DNA of 64,000 nt, taken from Yponomeuta sedellus (lineage: Eukaryota > Arthropoda > Insecta > Lepidoptera > Yponomeutidae). The first letter of the stretch is position 1, and each line of letters opens with the position of its first letter. The notes beneath the pieces are model-generated. The model was not told the origin of the DNA and searched no databases. It saw nothing but the letters and a program-made list of their open reading frames with translations. This document shows, piece by piece, positions 1-9,700 of this stretch. The DNA is taken from positions 18,085,680 through 18,149,679 of the forward strand of contig OW203734.1 of assembly GCA_934045075.1 (NCBI GenBank). Reading direction: 5' to 3'. Both the position numbers and the translations under genes were made by a program.

Positions 1-312
1 CATCGCAGGAAGGTTAGGCCATACTCCACCACGGGGGCCAAGTCCGGGTTGGTGGAGGATTGTAAGACAGTGGCGGGCCTTACTGTCAGAAGTTATTAAG
101 CCGCCCATAAGGCCTCTGACATGGCTTAACGACTGCCATTATATGACAGCCGGCACCAACGGCTTAACGTGCCTTGCGAAGCACGGAAGCGTTCGGATAA
201 ATGCCACTAGCGGTAGTCACGGGACGCTCACCCATCCTGTACCTGACCGCGCCAGTTGTTGCTTAACCAAGTGATTGATTCCAATCACTCGATTCGCCTT
301 GGCCACGAGCGC
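1..312 (-). repeat. 5S rRNA-derived SINE copy, cut by window edge
   Basis: Read on the minus strand from 312 downward, the head contains blocks like the 5S rRNA internal promoter: AGTTAAGCAAC-like, GCGCGG-like and GGATGGGTGACCG-like. A conserved non-5S body follows, and the 3' tail is missing because the window starts inside the element. At least 13 more copies lie in this window. This copy has decayed slightly in the A-block. The 5S origin is my reading of the promoter blocks against the known 5S internal control region; no alignment was run. Confidence 0.8.
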
Positions 313-675
313 GAGGTATGATCATGCGGGCCTTGATTCCAACTGTGTACAATGTTACGGTAATGGACCGAATTGAATGTGTTTTCTAGACATATTTTTT
401 TTTAACCTACGTCTCGAGACCAATCACAAAACGCACCCGCAGTTATTAAGGCGCGAATGTAATTTAAACTTCGTCCATTCCATTCTCATTGTGAGTCGTC
501 TGCAACTGAAGGTCTAGCCGGGCGTTAGAAATCTAATACGGGTCCCACTTCCGGCCTTTATTCTCGATTTGATCGTATTTGCGCTGTCTATTGACCTAGC
601 CGACTATTTCAGACATTGGCAAAGTTCCTTGAGATGTCATCTATGTAGTATGTTGAAATTATGTGTAGTCTTCTC
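313..675. other. no recognised feature
   Basis: AT-rich unique-looking sequence between a SINE and a microsatellite. I see no open frame, RNA gene or repeat that I can name. Confidence 0.5.
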
Positions 676-874
676 AATATAATATAATATAATATAATAT
701 AATATAATATAATATAATATAATATAATATAATATAATATAATATAATATAATATAATATAATATAATATAATATAATATAATATAATATAATATAATAT
801 AATATAATATAATATAATATAATATAATATAATATAATATAATATAATATAATATAATATAATATAATATAATA
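676..874. repeat. (AATAT)n pentanucleotide microsatellite
   Basis: About 40 perfect AATAT units in tandem without interruption. It lies beside a LINE C-terminal remnant, so it may have grown from a LINE tail, as the array at 27.4 kb did. Open frames through it are artefacts of the period. Confidence 0.97.
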
Positions 875-884
875 CTCATACTTG

Positions 885-965
885 AATCCTGGAGAGATTG
901 GTAGATACAAGGGTCTGCCACTTGCCACGATCCTGATAAATCTCTTACGTCGTTGCGTGACGCTC
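885..965 (-). pseudogene. LINE ORF C-terminal remnant
   Basis: The stretch around CCACTTGCCACGATCCTGA matches the conserved block in the longer minus-strand remnants at 50.7 and 53.6 kb, where it encodes a CQDR-like motif near the C-terminus of a LINE polyprotein. Here it is short, diverged and non-functional. Confidence 0.55.
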
Positions 966-1344
966 TCAAATGTAGAAAATATAGTTTTTTTGTAGTCTGT
1001 AAACGGTGCAGATGTCTCTATTTTTGAGGTCATGGGTTATTGCCACATTTACTTGTCGTTTGCCGTCGCCTAAAGATGTTGACACAATGTTTTTAAGGCG
1101 CTGCGGGGTGCTAACCAGCGCTATCGACGAAATAAAAATCATAACTAGTTTTATAAGAGTAAACATAAAAAAATAGTTGGATACATAGATAGATAGATAA
1201 TAGTTTATTTTTCTATCCACAAATTACAGTCGTATATAAAATAACATTCAATAAATGATACAATACAACAGAATGTACTATTTGTGGAAAGACTGGAGCC
1301 TAAGGCGTACAGTATAAAACGTTAGTATCAAAAATGACAGATTT
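966..1344. other. no gene; probable LINE 3' tail in part
   Basis: A GATA-rich tract at about 1187-1200 is followed by AT-rich sequence with AATAAA-like strings in both senses (about 1205-1260). This resembles the 3' ends of LINEs or SINEs elsewhere in the window. No protein-coding signal. Confidence 0.35.
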
Positions 1345-1455
1345 TGTAGACTTTTAGTCCGGATCTACTTACGGGTGTTGTTATATCGGAAAAGTCCGAC
1401 CAGGTTTCGCTCCGATTAACAACACCCGTAAGAAGATCCGGACTAAAAGTCTACA
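1345..1455. mobile_element. fold-back MITE-like hairpin
   Basis: Arms of about 38 nt pair almost perfectly. The left arm starts TGTAGACTTTTAGTCC at 1345 and the complementary right arm ends at 1455, with a central loop of about 35 nt. The flanks share the string AAAAATGACAG on both sides. Non-coding. Confidence 0.75.
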
Positions 1456-1622
1456 ATGTGTTGTGCTTACGAAAGTTTTAGTTCAAAAATGACAGGTGTT
1501 TGAAAAACTTTTATAAAAAAAAAGTAAAATGTATGTATAAATTATTTTATATTAAACGGGTCAAATCGCGATTATTTCATTTTATTACGTAAAACGTAAT
1601 TACCTTATTTCCCGACGTTAAG

Positions 1623-1683
1623 GCAGCGTCACAGTTGCCGTGGTCTCGGTTTTCGAGACCACGGCAACTTACTGTCACGCTGC
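1623..1683. mobile_element. near-perfect hairpin (short palindrome)
   Basis: Two 26-nt arms (1623-1648 and 1654-1683) pair fully apart from a 4-nt bulge at 1668-1671. The loop is GTTTT. The outer arm is GCAGCGTCACAG and the inner arm TTGCCGTGGTCTCG. Confidence 0.75.
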
Positions 1684-1739
1684 ATGTACGAGTATCTACT
1701 TCTCTGCATGTATGAGTACCCTATGTACGAGTTAGAATA

Positions 1740-1870
1740 TTTTCTAAAGAAAACGTATTATAAAAAGTTATGATTTTTACTCTATTGGTGGCGCTAGTAA
1801 GCACCCTTCGATCCACAAACTGTTTAAGGCGCGGTGGGGGCACCGCGCCTTAAACAGTTTGTGGATCGAA
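1740..1870. repeat. dispersed repeat family X ending in a perfect hairpin
   Basis: Shares AAAACGTATTATAAA and the ATTGGTGGCGCTAG block with copies near 6.66-6.79 and 42.17-42.28 kb. In this copy positions 1807-1836 and 1841-1870 form a perfect 30-bp inverted repeat around a four-G loop. The other copies lack the full palindrome. Confidence 0.7.
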
Positions 1871-2074
1871 AAATTTTTCACACCCACTAACTTCAATCGA
1901 TCATAGGTACTTATTAGGTATACGAATCGTATTTATTTTCATGTTAATATCCCCAAAACTATAACTATATTTCTTTACCTTTTTAAAAAAAGAGTATAAT
2001 ATTAAGTTCTCTGTTTCTTCAATTAATTTAATCTTCGGTTACCGGTGCTGGTGGTACAATTATTAATTAACTAG

Positions 2075-2305
2075 TTGTGCCCCGCGGTGTAGCCCGCGGT
2101 ATATGGATTTTCCCGCGGTTTATGGATTTTCCCGCGGGAGTAAGATATTTTCCCGCAGTAAAACGTAGGCTATGTGTTAATCCAGGGTGTCAGTTAACTC
2201 CATACCAAATTTTATTAAAATCGGTGTAGCCGTTTAGACGTGAAAATGTAACAAACATACACACTCAAAAACTTTCGCCTTTGTAACATTAGTGTGATTA
2301 TATAA
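2075..2305 (+). repeat. dispersed non-coding repeat with CCCGCGG clusters
   Basis: Several CCGCGG-containing strings lie within about 80 bp. AT-rich sequence follows, with a TAGCCGTTTAGACGTGAAAA block and TAACAAACATACACAC. The arrangement looks like a dispersed insect repeat. Family not named, no coding capacity. Confidence 0.45.
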
Positions 2306-2341
2306 AATTGTCATTTTACTACAATGTCTGTTTTCCTTCGT

Positions 2342-2510
2342 TATCAACCCTTGTATGTCCCCACTGCTGGGGCACGGGTCTCTCTCTTCCTGCATAGCAG
2401 GAAGGTTAGGCCATCATACTCCACCACGGGGGCCAAGTCCGGGTTGGTGGAGGATTGTAAGACAGTGGCGGGCCTTACTGTCAGAAGTTATCAAGCCGCC
2501 CATAAGGCCT
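2342..2510 (-). repeat. 5S-derived SINE, 5' truncated
   Basis: Has the family 3' tail (TATCAACCCTTGTATGTCCC on plus) and body up to CATAAGGCCTC, but lacks the 5S-like head. This is the usual 5' truncation of retroposed copies. Confidence 0.85.
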
Positions 2511-2984
2511 CCTTGATAAATAAAAATAAAATCGATCTATTTATCACGTTACGTTTTTTTACTGTGTTCCGGTAAACATATAGTGCATTTATTATCATCC
2601 GTGTCAGCTGCGTCATAATTTCGATAGCTTATCATTCAACGTGCCTCCAATAATATTGTTCACCACCATGCTTGCGTCAATGATGATTAGGAATTTGGCG
2701 ATGTGTCGTGTTGATTGTGAATCTAAACAATAGCAACGAGCTATTTTTGTTTTCACGTTTTTTTTAGCTTTGTCGGGCTGTTTACATTATACAGCGCTGC
2801 GTGACGCGTTGCTCCTCTCCTCTCCTCTCCGGTTTATCGTTCGTCAATAAGCTGTTGATGCATGTTAATTGTATTTTTTACGCCAGCAGTGTTTGTTTTA
2901 ATGACCAAAAATAAATGAATTATTTGCGCTCATTACATTGGTAAAGACTATTCAGAGCCCCTCTCAGGGCCTTCAGTAATATAA
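2511..2984. other. no recognised feature
   Basis: AT-rich sequence with a short tandem CTCCT tract near 2812-2830. No convincing exon or repeat family. Confidence 0.5.
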
Positions 2985-3211
2985 GAGATACTTCCCGCGG
3001 GTGTCGTAAAAGGCGACTAAGGGACACAAACCGGGGGGTGTTTGTAATTGTACCCCCTGCAGTACAATTCTACCAAACTGCGATCCCAAACCCGCATGCC
3101 CAGCGAGGGGATTATGGGCATTACCCCCCAATGATGGCACAACCTTGCGCTGTGGCGCTCATTAGGGGAGGGCTATGTCCAGCAGTGGACTAATATAGCC
3201 TGAAGAAGAAG
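2985..3211 (+). repeat. short retroelement with RTE-like 3' tail
   Basis: Starts CTTCCCGCGGGTGTCGTAA and ends with CTATGTCCAGCAGTGGAC plus a GAA-rich tail. A second copy lies inverted at 6133-6341, and a tail-only copy lies at 45451-45527. The tail resembles the 3' end of the RTE-like LINE fragment at 29.2 kb, so it is probably a SINE or LINE-derived retroposon. Confidence 0.65.
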
Positions 3212-3580
3212 AATAAATACTTCGTCGGATCCATTTTTGGATTCCCTTGTGTAGCAAACTATAGGTTTTTTCGCGGCGTAAACTACAGAATCTTTTTTTT
3301 ACGATAATTTAGAGTTTTCACTTTTTTCTAAATTCCGCCTCTAGATTGTAGACCTGAGTACTTATAAGGTTTAGATTTCGACCGACCTCCAATACCGCCA
3401 CGCGTTCCCGAGATAAAGGCTCCTGACAAACAGACGGATGGGACGTACAACAAAGTGATCCTATAATGGTTCCGTTTTTTTTCCTTTATGTATTAATATT
3501 TTTAGGGTTCCGTAACTCGGAACCCTAAAAAATATTATGACAAGTGCTCTAACATGTCGACTTCAACTTTCGACTTTTTG
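3212..3580. other. no gene; contains a small hairpin
   Basis: Only notable feature is a stem-loop at 3494-3537. TTTTTAGGGTTCCG pairs with its complement across a TAACT loop. TIR-like AGGGTTCCG palindromes of this kind are common in insect genomes. Confidence 0.5.
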
Positions 3581-3705
3581 CTTGAGGTGTTCAAATACCA
3601 GCGCTTGAAATTCCCAATCCGCGGTGGGCATACGTGGTAATTAAGCCCATACTTTCTCTCTCTCTCTCTGAGAGAAGGCCAGTGCATGTTTATAGGCTAC
3701 ATAAA
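3581..3705 (+). repeat. tRNA-type SINE family 4, 3' part
   Basis: Contains the GCGCTTGAAATT.CC and AATCCGCGGTGGGC blocks and a terminal CTCTCTCTGAGAGAAGG palindrome. These are shared with copies at 17.8, 50.5, 54.3 and 54.9 kb. The tRNA head is missing here. Confidence 0.7.
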
Positions 3706-3792
3706 AGAAAAACATGTCGACTGGAGTTTGAGTTCCGGTTGTGAAGGTATGCCAACCCAGGGTGGTGCTAAGGGATACATATTTGTCCACAG

Positions 3793-3915
3793 GTGTTCCT
3801 AAGCTGATCAGAGCCGATATGGTGAAGCCCGGCGCCACGGTCATCGATGTCGGCATAACGAGGGTCACGGATGCAGAGGGGAAGACCAAGCTGGTCGGAG
3901 ATGTTGATTTTGACG
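3793..3915 (+). CDS. Nmdmc: penultimate exon, mitochondrial methylenetetrahydrofolate dehydrogenase/cyclohydrolase
   Basis: A 123-nt exon bounded by a TTTGTCCACAG acceptor and a GGTAAG donor. It enters with two bases completing a codon and leaves with one (phase 1 on both sides). The peptide [20 protein letters not shown], followed by ITRV and LVGDVDF, is the C-terminal Rossmann-fold region of the MTHFD/FolD family, which interconverts methylene-, methenyl- and formyl-tetrahydrofolate. The next exon (5168) continues the frame exactly. No earlier exons are visible between 1 and 3792, so the gene begins upstream of the window. The mitochondrial NAD-type identity rests on termination soon after the domain, since the cytosolic trifunctional enzyme would continue into a synthetase domain. 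Family assignment is confident; the symbol is slightly less so. Confidence 0.92.
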
Positions 3916-3993
3916 GTAAGTTGATTCACTAGTGTTGTTAGTGAAAACTGTTACTATCTACGTGAGGTACGACAACCTGCTAAGGTTCGATAT

Positions 3994-4167
3994 CGATATC
4001 AACCCTTATATATCCAGACTGCTGGGACACGGCGGGTCTCTTCCTGCATCGGAGAAAGGTTAGGCCGTACTCCACCACGGGGGCCAAGTCCGGGTTGGTG
4101 GAGGATTGTAAGACAGTGGCGGGCCTTCCCGTCAGAAGTTATCAATCCGCCCATAAGGCCTCTGACA
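3994..4167 (-). repeat. 5S-derived SINE inside the Nmdmc intron, 5' truncated
   Basis: Tail and body of the 5S-type SINE (TATCAACCC to CATAAGGCCTCTGACA) inside the intron 3916-5167, antisense to the gene. The 5S-like head is absent. Confidence 0.85.
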
Positions 4168-4570
4168 GAACTTTATGATAGCAGATTGCCAAGAAATAAT
4201 TAAAGTAAAGTTAAAAATAAGGGATAAAAAAATGCTTTAAAAACACGCTGTGCCCATCGCGTTAAATCCGCTATTTGACTCTCTTTTCAAGTAAGTCTTA
4301 AACGGTAAATAACTCTTCCATTAGACCAACACATATTTTTGTATATTTTTCGAGGACCTAAAAGCAACATAAAAATATATTTTAAAACTTCATTTTCCTA
4401 AACAGCCAAAAACGCGGTCAGCCATTTTTGTCTATGGTTTGAAGTCCAAAAAATTGTAAACAAAGTTTGACATTCAATTTTCTGTAAATGATATCTGAGC
4501 ATAGTGAAATAACAACAACGCAACCATGATTTCATCGAATTTACATCCAAAATATACCAATAATCATTAT
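4168..4570. other. intron sequence, nothing recognised
   Basis: AT-rich intronic sequence of the folate gene without motifs I can name. Confidence 0.5.
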
Positions 4571-4846
4571 TGCATTGTTCGTGAATGAAAAAACACGTCA
4601 ATAAAGACCCCCAGGAAGTTGTGGATTCGTGTACCCAGTGAAATTAACATTCGAAAACCTTGGCTCAAACTTGCCAAAAGAGACCCCGACTCTTTATCAA
4701 TTAAAACTGGGGTGTATTTATGGGAAGATCACTTTGATATAAGTCCTATAATAATCAATGTCCACTGGCTCTGGCTGAAAGATGTTTGTTTACATACTTT
4801 AGATGGTTTCAAGATGGCGGATAGCGTTTTCGCCGTTACGAATTAA
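4571..4846 (+). pseudogene. THAP-domain fossil (transposase-type) within intron
   Basis: Reading from 4571, the peptide contains NTSIKTPRKLWIRVP, then WLKLAKRDPDSLSIKTGVY and EDHFDI. This is the layout of THAP zinc-binding DNA-binding domains common in insect transposase-like proteins. It is broken: an in-frame TGA at 4586-4588 falls in the early cysteine region, and the residue before EDHF is tryptophan, where THAP domains carry a zinc-ligand cysteine. It lies on the same strand as the host gene but has no splice context and contradicts the host frame, so it is a decayed mobile-element fragment. Which transposon superfamily it came from is unknown. Confidence 0.7.
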
Positions 4847-5167
4847 ACGAGGAAAAAAATTTTTCTCTTTGCAAATTTTTCAGCCATCCTGCATACTTAC
4901 TTAGCAAAATCCATATATTTCGGTTTCTTACGTTAAATACTATAGGCAATATTCATTTATTGCGTCAAATTTGATACGTGTCAAATAGCGGATTGTACGA
5001 GCGAGACAGCATCCTCCAGGCAAAAGCCTTAAGTGAAAAAAGGTATCGTTTTTATGGTGACACGGCCGTTGAGAGAGTTTCTTTTTTTTCTTTTTTTCTT
5101 AAATAAAAGAAGTAAAGCTAGTCTAGTCTATGGTTCTGAGTGTTTTTTTTTCTTTCTCCTAAAACAG
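4847..5167. other. intron end, nothing else recognised
   Basis: Intronic sequence with a pyrimidine-rich tract (about 5082-5100 and 5143-5160) leading to the CTAAAACAG acceptor at 5167. Confidence 0.6.
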
Positions 5168-5298
5168 AAGTGTCAAAAGTGGCGGGCGCCATAACCCCGG
5201 TACCTGGCGGCGTGGGACCGATGACTGTTGCCATGTTGATGCATAACACATTCCTGGCGGCGCAGAGAATCCGCGACAGAGACTCACAGATACAGTGA
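5168..5298 (+). CDS. Nmdmc: last exon, mitochondrial methylenetetrahydrofolate dehydrogenase/cyclohydrolase
   Basis: Begins after a pyrimidine-rich tract ending in ACAG and supplies the last two bases of the codon split from 3915. The peptide carries [20 protein letters not shown], the most conserved C-terminal signature of the MTHFD/FolD family (PGGVGPMT), then a short tail ending RDSQIQ and a TGA at 5296-5298. Stopping 23 residues after PMTVAML fits a stand-alone bifunctional enzyme acting in mitochondrial one-carbon metabolism. Intact splice signals and undamaged coding sequence argue against a retrocopy. I could not place the polyadenylation site. A MITE dimer begins about 70 bp downstream and may lie in or just beyond the 3' UTR. 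Confidence 0.93.
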
Positions 5299-5370
5299 GT
5301 GGTTAAGCCAACCAGGGCCGAGTTTCGTAAAACTACGATTCGCAGCATATTATGACAATTCGAGGTACAT

Positions 5371-5811
5371 TGCGTATAGTCTGTTAACTTTTAGAATATA
5401 CCTCGGGCTCTAGAGTTGGCTTCGGTTTTCGCCGAAAGCACACGACTGTAGTACTACTTCCTACTCTGTGTAAAACTTTTCTTCACTATTTTGAAAAGTT
5501 ATGTAAAGTTAAGTGTCATATTAGTTCCGATATTTCTATTACACGAATATATCAGATTCTATCCGATAGTAGCCGAGGTATGCGTATAGTCTGTTAGCTT
5601 TTAGAATACACCTCGGGCTCTAGAGTAGGCTTCGGCTTTCGCCGAAAGCACACGAGTGTAATACTACTTCCTGCTCTGTATAAAACTTTTCTACATTATT
5701 TTGAAAAGTTATGTAAAGTTAAGTGTCATATTAGTTCCGATATTTCTATTACACGAATATATCCGAATCTATCCGATGGTAGCCGAGGTACATTCTAAAA
5801 GCTAACAGACT
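5371..5811. mobile_element. MITE family CTGTTAG, tandem dimer
   Basis: Terminal inverted repeats of about 30 bp: AGTCTGTTAACTTTTAGAAT at the left and its near-complement at the right end (5780-5811). The interior is repeated twice at a 210-bp spacing, and the first unit joins the second with only part of its right terminus. Further copies lie at 39.1, 45.2 and 63.6 kb. Non-coding; probably TA target sites. Confidence 0.8.
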
Positions 5812-6132
5812 TGATCTCGGGATTAATCGACTTTGCAATGCACATCGATGTTAGTTACATGAAACAGGCTCCTGCTCTGCTATTCTGTAATTGGCTAGTG
5901 TATTGTCATCAGAAAATGGGTGAATATAATTGAGTCTCCTCGTCAATACGTAAAAGTTTTATTATGGATAAACCGCGATAAAAAAATTCAGCTGTTCATT
6001 TTAGCGCTGCAAGTAGTTTAGTCTGAAGTAACAGTTTTTTTTATTGCGATTGCGTAGTTTTCCCCGTAGTAAAAATTGTTTACAAAAATCGAGTGAAACT
6101 CCCATAATATTTTTCCCGTGTACATGGAGATT
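5812..6132. other. no recognised feature
   Basis: AT-rich spacer. Nothing found. Confidence 0.5.
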
Positions 6133-6341
6133 TCGTCGTCAGGCTGTACTAGTCCACTGCTGGACATAGCCCTCCCCCAAAGAGCGCCACGTTGTGCTAT
6201 CATAGGGGGTAATGCACATAATCCCCACGCTGGGCATGCGGGTTGGGGATCGTAGTTCGGTGGAATTGTACTGCAGGGGGCGCTGCTGCCCACCCCCCGG
6301 TTCGTGTCCCTTAGTAGCCTTTACGACACCCGCGGGAAGAA
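6133..6341 (-). repeat. short retroelement with RTE-like 3' tail, second copy
   Basis: Inverted copy of the element at 2985-3211. On plus it runs from the tail (GTCCACTGCTGGACATAGCC) to the head (TTTACGACACCCGCGGGAAG). Confidence 0.65.
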
Positions 6342-6654
6342 TTGGGTTGGTGCTATTCTCTAGGCCGATACCACACAGCAGTCATGGAGATTTGGCTAAA
6401 GAAAAATAAGGAAGGCAGTTGAAGCTATCACCCTATTGTTTTCAGCGTTCAGGTGTCTTATACGCACAGTGGTAAAGATGTTTACAGCATGTGAAGTTTA
6501 CCTACTTAGGTTTAAGCTCATACACATTGCAGCTACTTACTCGTAAGGTTCAAGACGCTTCATGATGCGAACTGGTGGTGCCAGTAGAAAAAATATCATT
6601 GCTTGTTTTATAATGCGTTTTATTTTATAATGGTGCTAGACTGTGGTTTCTAAA
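6342..6654. other. no recognised feature
   Basis: No coding or repeat signal identified. Confidence 0.5.
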
Positions 6655-6790
6655 AATAGTTGTTAAGATTTCTCATACAATTTACACTTAGATGAAAACG
6701 TATTATGAAACAAGATGTGATTTTTTTTCCATTGGTGGCGTCAGTTAGCGCTTCATGGAGCGCCTTAAAAGAATTCTGTAAAGTTGTTAT
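6655..6790. repeat. dispersed repeat family X, copy 2
   Basis: Shares GTTGTTAAGATTTCTCA, AAAACGTATTATGAAA and ATTGGTGGCGTC with family X at 1740 and 42.17 kb. Confidence 0.6.
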
Positions 6791-7196
6791 GTTCATTCTA
6801 GTTATTTGTTGGGAATTCAATTAGCCAATGTGTTCTAAAGTGATCGTATTGTAAAATTTATGAAGTCTATTTTATTTAGAGTCGAATTTATTACATTTCT
6901 ACAGCACAACGTTTATTTTGTCAGCCAAATTTCGACTCTTGTGCTTTTAAAATAAACACGATTCGAAGTCGTAAATGGTTGTTCAGTTATTGACTGTAAC
7001 TCTGTTTGGCTCTCAACCCAACACAGCCGTTTGAATATATTAAAAGTTTTACTGTAAACAAGGCAGTGTTTCAGCGAGTTATTTTCTCAAAAATCGTTCA
7101 GTTTTGCGGGTGAGACACAATGAATGAATTAATGCGCTAGATCAAATCGCAAGTAATATTCGATGAGCACCGACTACCCGTCGCAATTTCTCCTTC
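6791..7196. other. no recognised feature
   Basis: AT-rich, nothing supported. Confidence 0.5.
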
Positions 7197-7330
7197 TGCA
7201 ATCTTTCCAATTTAAGGTTGCCTGGAAGAAATTGCTCACAGCAATAAGGCCGCTAATGGTAGGTACCTCTTCTTTAACTGTTGTCTCTGTAATTATTTTC
7301 TGGTGTGTACAATAAAGAATATTCTTATGT
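7197..7330 (+). repeat. LINE 3' tail (TTATCTTATC type)
   Basis: Contains AAGGTTGCCTGGAAGAAATTG, an inverted pair GCTCACAGC-AATAAGGCCGC, an AATAAAG signal and a TTATCTTATCT tail. The same layout recurs at 9.56, 24.59, 27.29 and 63.38 kb. 5' truncated, so only the 3' UTR remains. Confidence 0.75.
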
Positions 7331-9189
7331 TATCTTATCTAAATGGTCCATAAATATTCCACATTTTGTTTTAAAATATTTTATGATCGACAGATAATTT
7401 TGTGTACCAAGATTTGTTTTATAAGTGCAAAATATTGTATGTATAATATTTAATGGTGTAAATAGCAGTATTAACAAGAAACATGTTACATAAAAAATTG
7501 ATCAAATCTAATCAACGATAAATGTGGAATCAAATGGAAAGAATCTATTTAATCAAAGCATAGACATTTTACTATCAACATCTCATTCAAATGAAAGAAT
7601 TAGAATCTCGCGATGACAAAATAATTTACTAATTCGATGGGACCAAATTGGTTGTTTTTTAAAAACAATCACGAAGTGAGAGTTTGTATTTAGCATTTAA
7701 ATTAATAATTAATCATTTCTATGAAAAGTATTAACTAGTTTAATTTATAATTTCCATGTAAGACTTAAGAAATCACAACAGAATTATGTTGATTCATCTT
7801 AAAACCGACCTTTTGGAGATGTAAAATTGTTACTTTTAGTCGTGAGTGCTTTGGTAGTGGCGAAATAGCTGCCCATAAGGTCGATTTTCGTATGACATGC
7901 CTCCCATTCGTATTTTTATCGCTTTGTCATAGTAAATTCATAGAATTTTAAAGGCTGTGTTACTTTTATGGACCGATGTCGATGTAAAAGTGCCTTTGTG
8001 GCAAATCTGTACGTTGTTATACCATTGTGTCAATAAAGTAAATAAGTAAACCTTCCAATTATTCACATTGTTTTCTATTAGTATTTATTTCGTATTGTAG
8101 TTGTTACGATTACTGTCCATAAATTTTATTTGGCAAAATCTGGTCTTATTCATAAAAATACCATTCCATAAACCATCCAAAAACGCTCACTAAAATAGTC
8201 TGTGGTGGAGATTTTACGAGACAAAGACGTACCCACAGATTAAAAAAACGCCTCTATATAGTGTTTTATTAAAATCGTGTTTTTATAAATAAGGCCGTAA
8301 CTGCTCACTTAGGTTTACTGTACCTACTTCTTAGTACCATGAAGACATTAGAAAGTTTATTGTTATTAACATTAATTTGAAATTACTTTGGAAATTTTCT
8401 GTTAAGTTATTTCTAATATACTTAAGACTAAAATGTATACCTAATTATAGGTACTAGGTATAATAATAATTATTATATAGTTAAAATAGAATAATAAAAC
8501 CTTCTTATATCTCTATAAAACGTTTTTTAAATTTGGTTTTTCCAATTTTAATAGCGCCCTGTCTCCAGCTTGCCGCTTCCAGCATCTGCCTGCAGTTTTT
8601 CGCAGATCGTCATCCCACCTAATATAGCTTACCTAATTAGTAATCTCCTCGAAACTCCTAACACAGGTCTCGTGTTGTGTGGAAGTTATTTATTTAGATT
8701 CTGTCCTTGGCAAAAAAGCAAGAGAACTTCAGTAGGTACACGTTCATGTCCCGCCGGCATAATCACATTTGCCCTACGATAATCCGGTTTTATTCCGACA
8801 CAATCGCTCTTTCGGCGGTCGGATCGTCACGACAACCTCCGAACCTAATTATGGATGGTCTAATGAAATAAGGGTGCTACTCTGACGCTTCTCTCTCTCT
8901 ATGTATATATATATATAGGTAGCGTTCACCGACTTAACAGCACTCTAAATCTGAACGAGTTGGATATAAGATTACATCCTTCATGGGGCATTGTGAATGT
9001 TTCTATAATATAATCCCTGAAGAGAAGCTCGTCTGAAGCGCGGACCATGGTTATTAAGTACACTTTGCGCCAAACGGGCTACTGTAAAGGCTAAGGATTA
9101 TTTAGATGAAAATTATGTCCGGAATTAAAGCCAGTACAATCATGAGTTCTATGTTTTATAATAATTATGTAAAGTCTGTTTATTGAGGA
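7331..9189. other. long AT-rich stretch without a recognised gene
   Basis: About 1.9 kb. A polyadenylation-like CAATAAAGTAAATAAG string ends near 8050 and may be another degraded retroelement 3' end. A short TA run lies at 8902-8920. An open frame of 70 codons at 8570 has no recognisable protein features. No exon supported. Confidence 0.45.
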
Positions 9190-9385
9190 CCTTGAAAAGA
9201 CAAAGGTGCTGGGCAACACACTGGGACATTGTTTTTTATAGATGGGCCTACATAATCTATAAAAAACCATGTCCCAGGCACTGCAGCATCCGAGTGGTCC
9301 CTTCATCCATCTAGTGTGAGTGAAGACGCCACTGGATGCTGTATAAATCATCTCATTACGTAGATGTTTTGTTTGTACATCTACT
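9190..9385. repeat. dispersed repeat family Y
   Basis: Contains CTATAAAAAACCATGTCCCA, GGCACTGCAGC and ATCTCATTACGTAGATG, shared with 41.89-42.10 kb and inverted near 24.30-24.48 kb. No coding capacity. Confidence 0.55.
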
Positions 9386-9559
9386 TCCTTCTCTAATGTC
9401 GAGTCCAATCAAAGGTTGTCTGGAAGATCACTTCTTAATTAGACTTAACATAACCTAGGAACTTTTTTATACGATTAGAATCATAACAAAAAAAATATTT
9501 CATGAGGATTTATTTAAAAACAAAAACCAAATGCATGCAAAGTGAAAGGAAAACTAAGC

Positions 9560-9700
9560 TAGAAATATAAAAGTTTATCTAGAAGAGATCGCTCTTAGCG
9601 ATAAGACCGCGAATTGTATAAAATTTCTTAGATGTAAAAAACCATGGTTGTAATTTTTTTCTGGTTGTGCAATAAAGTGTTCTCTATCTATCTATTTATA
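9560..9700 (+). repeat. LINE 3' tail
   Basis: TCTAGAAGAGATCGCTCTTAG, a GATAAGACCGC block, CAATAAAG and a TATCTATC tail. Same family layout as at 7197. Confidence 0.7.

Noticed and set aside
637..1033. Frames of repeated YYIIL
   Set aside because: Readings of the AATAT microsatellite.
2324..2575. 83-codon plus-strand protein
   Set aside because: Lies almost wholly in a 5S-type SINE. The same frame recurs in other SINE copies without conservation.
3793..5298. Processed pseudogene of MTHFD
   Set aside because: Two exons with intact GT/AG borders and matching phases around a 1.25-kb intron show a real gene.
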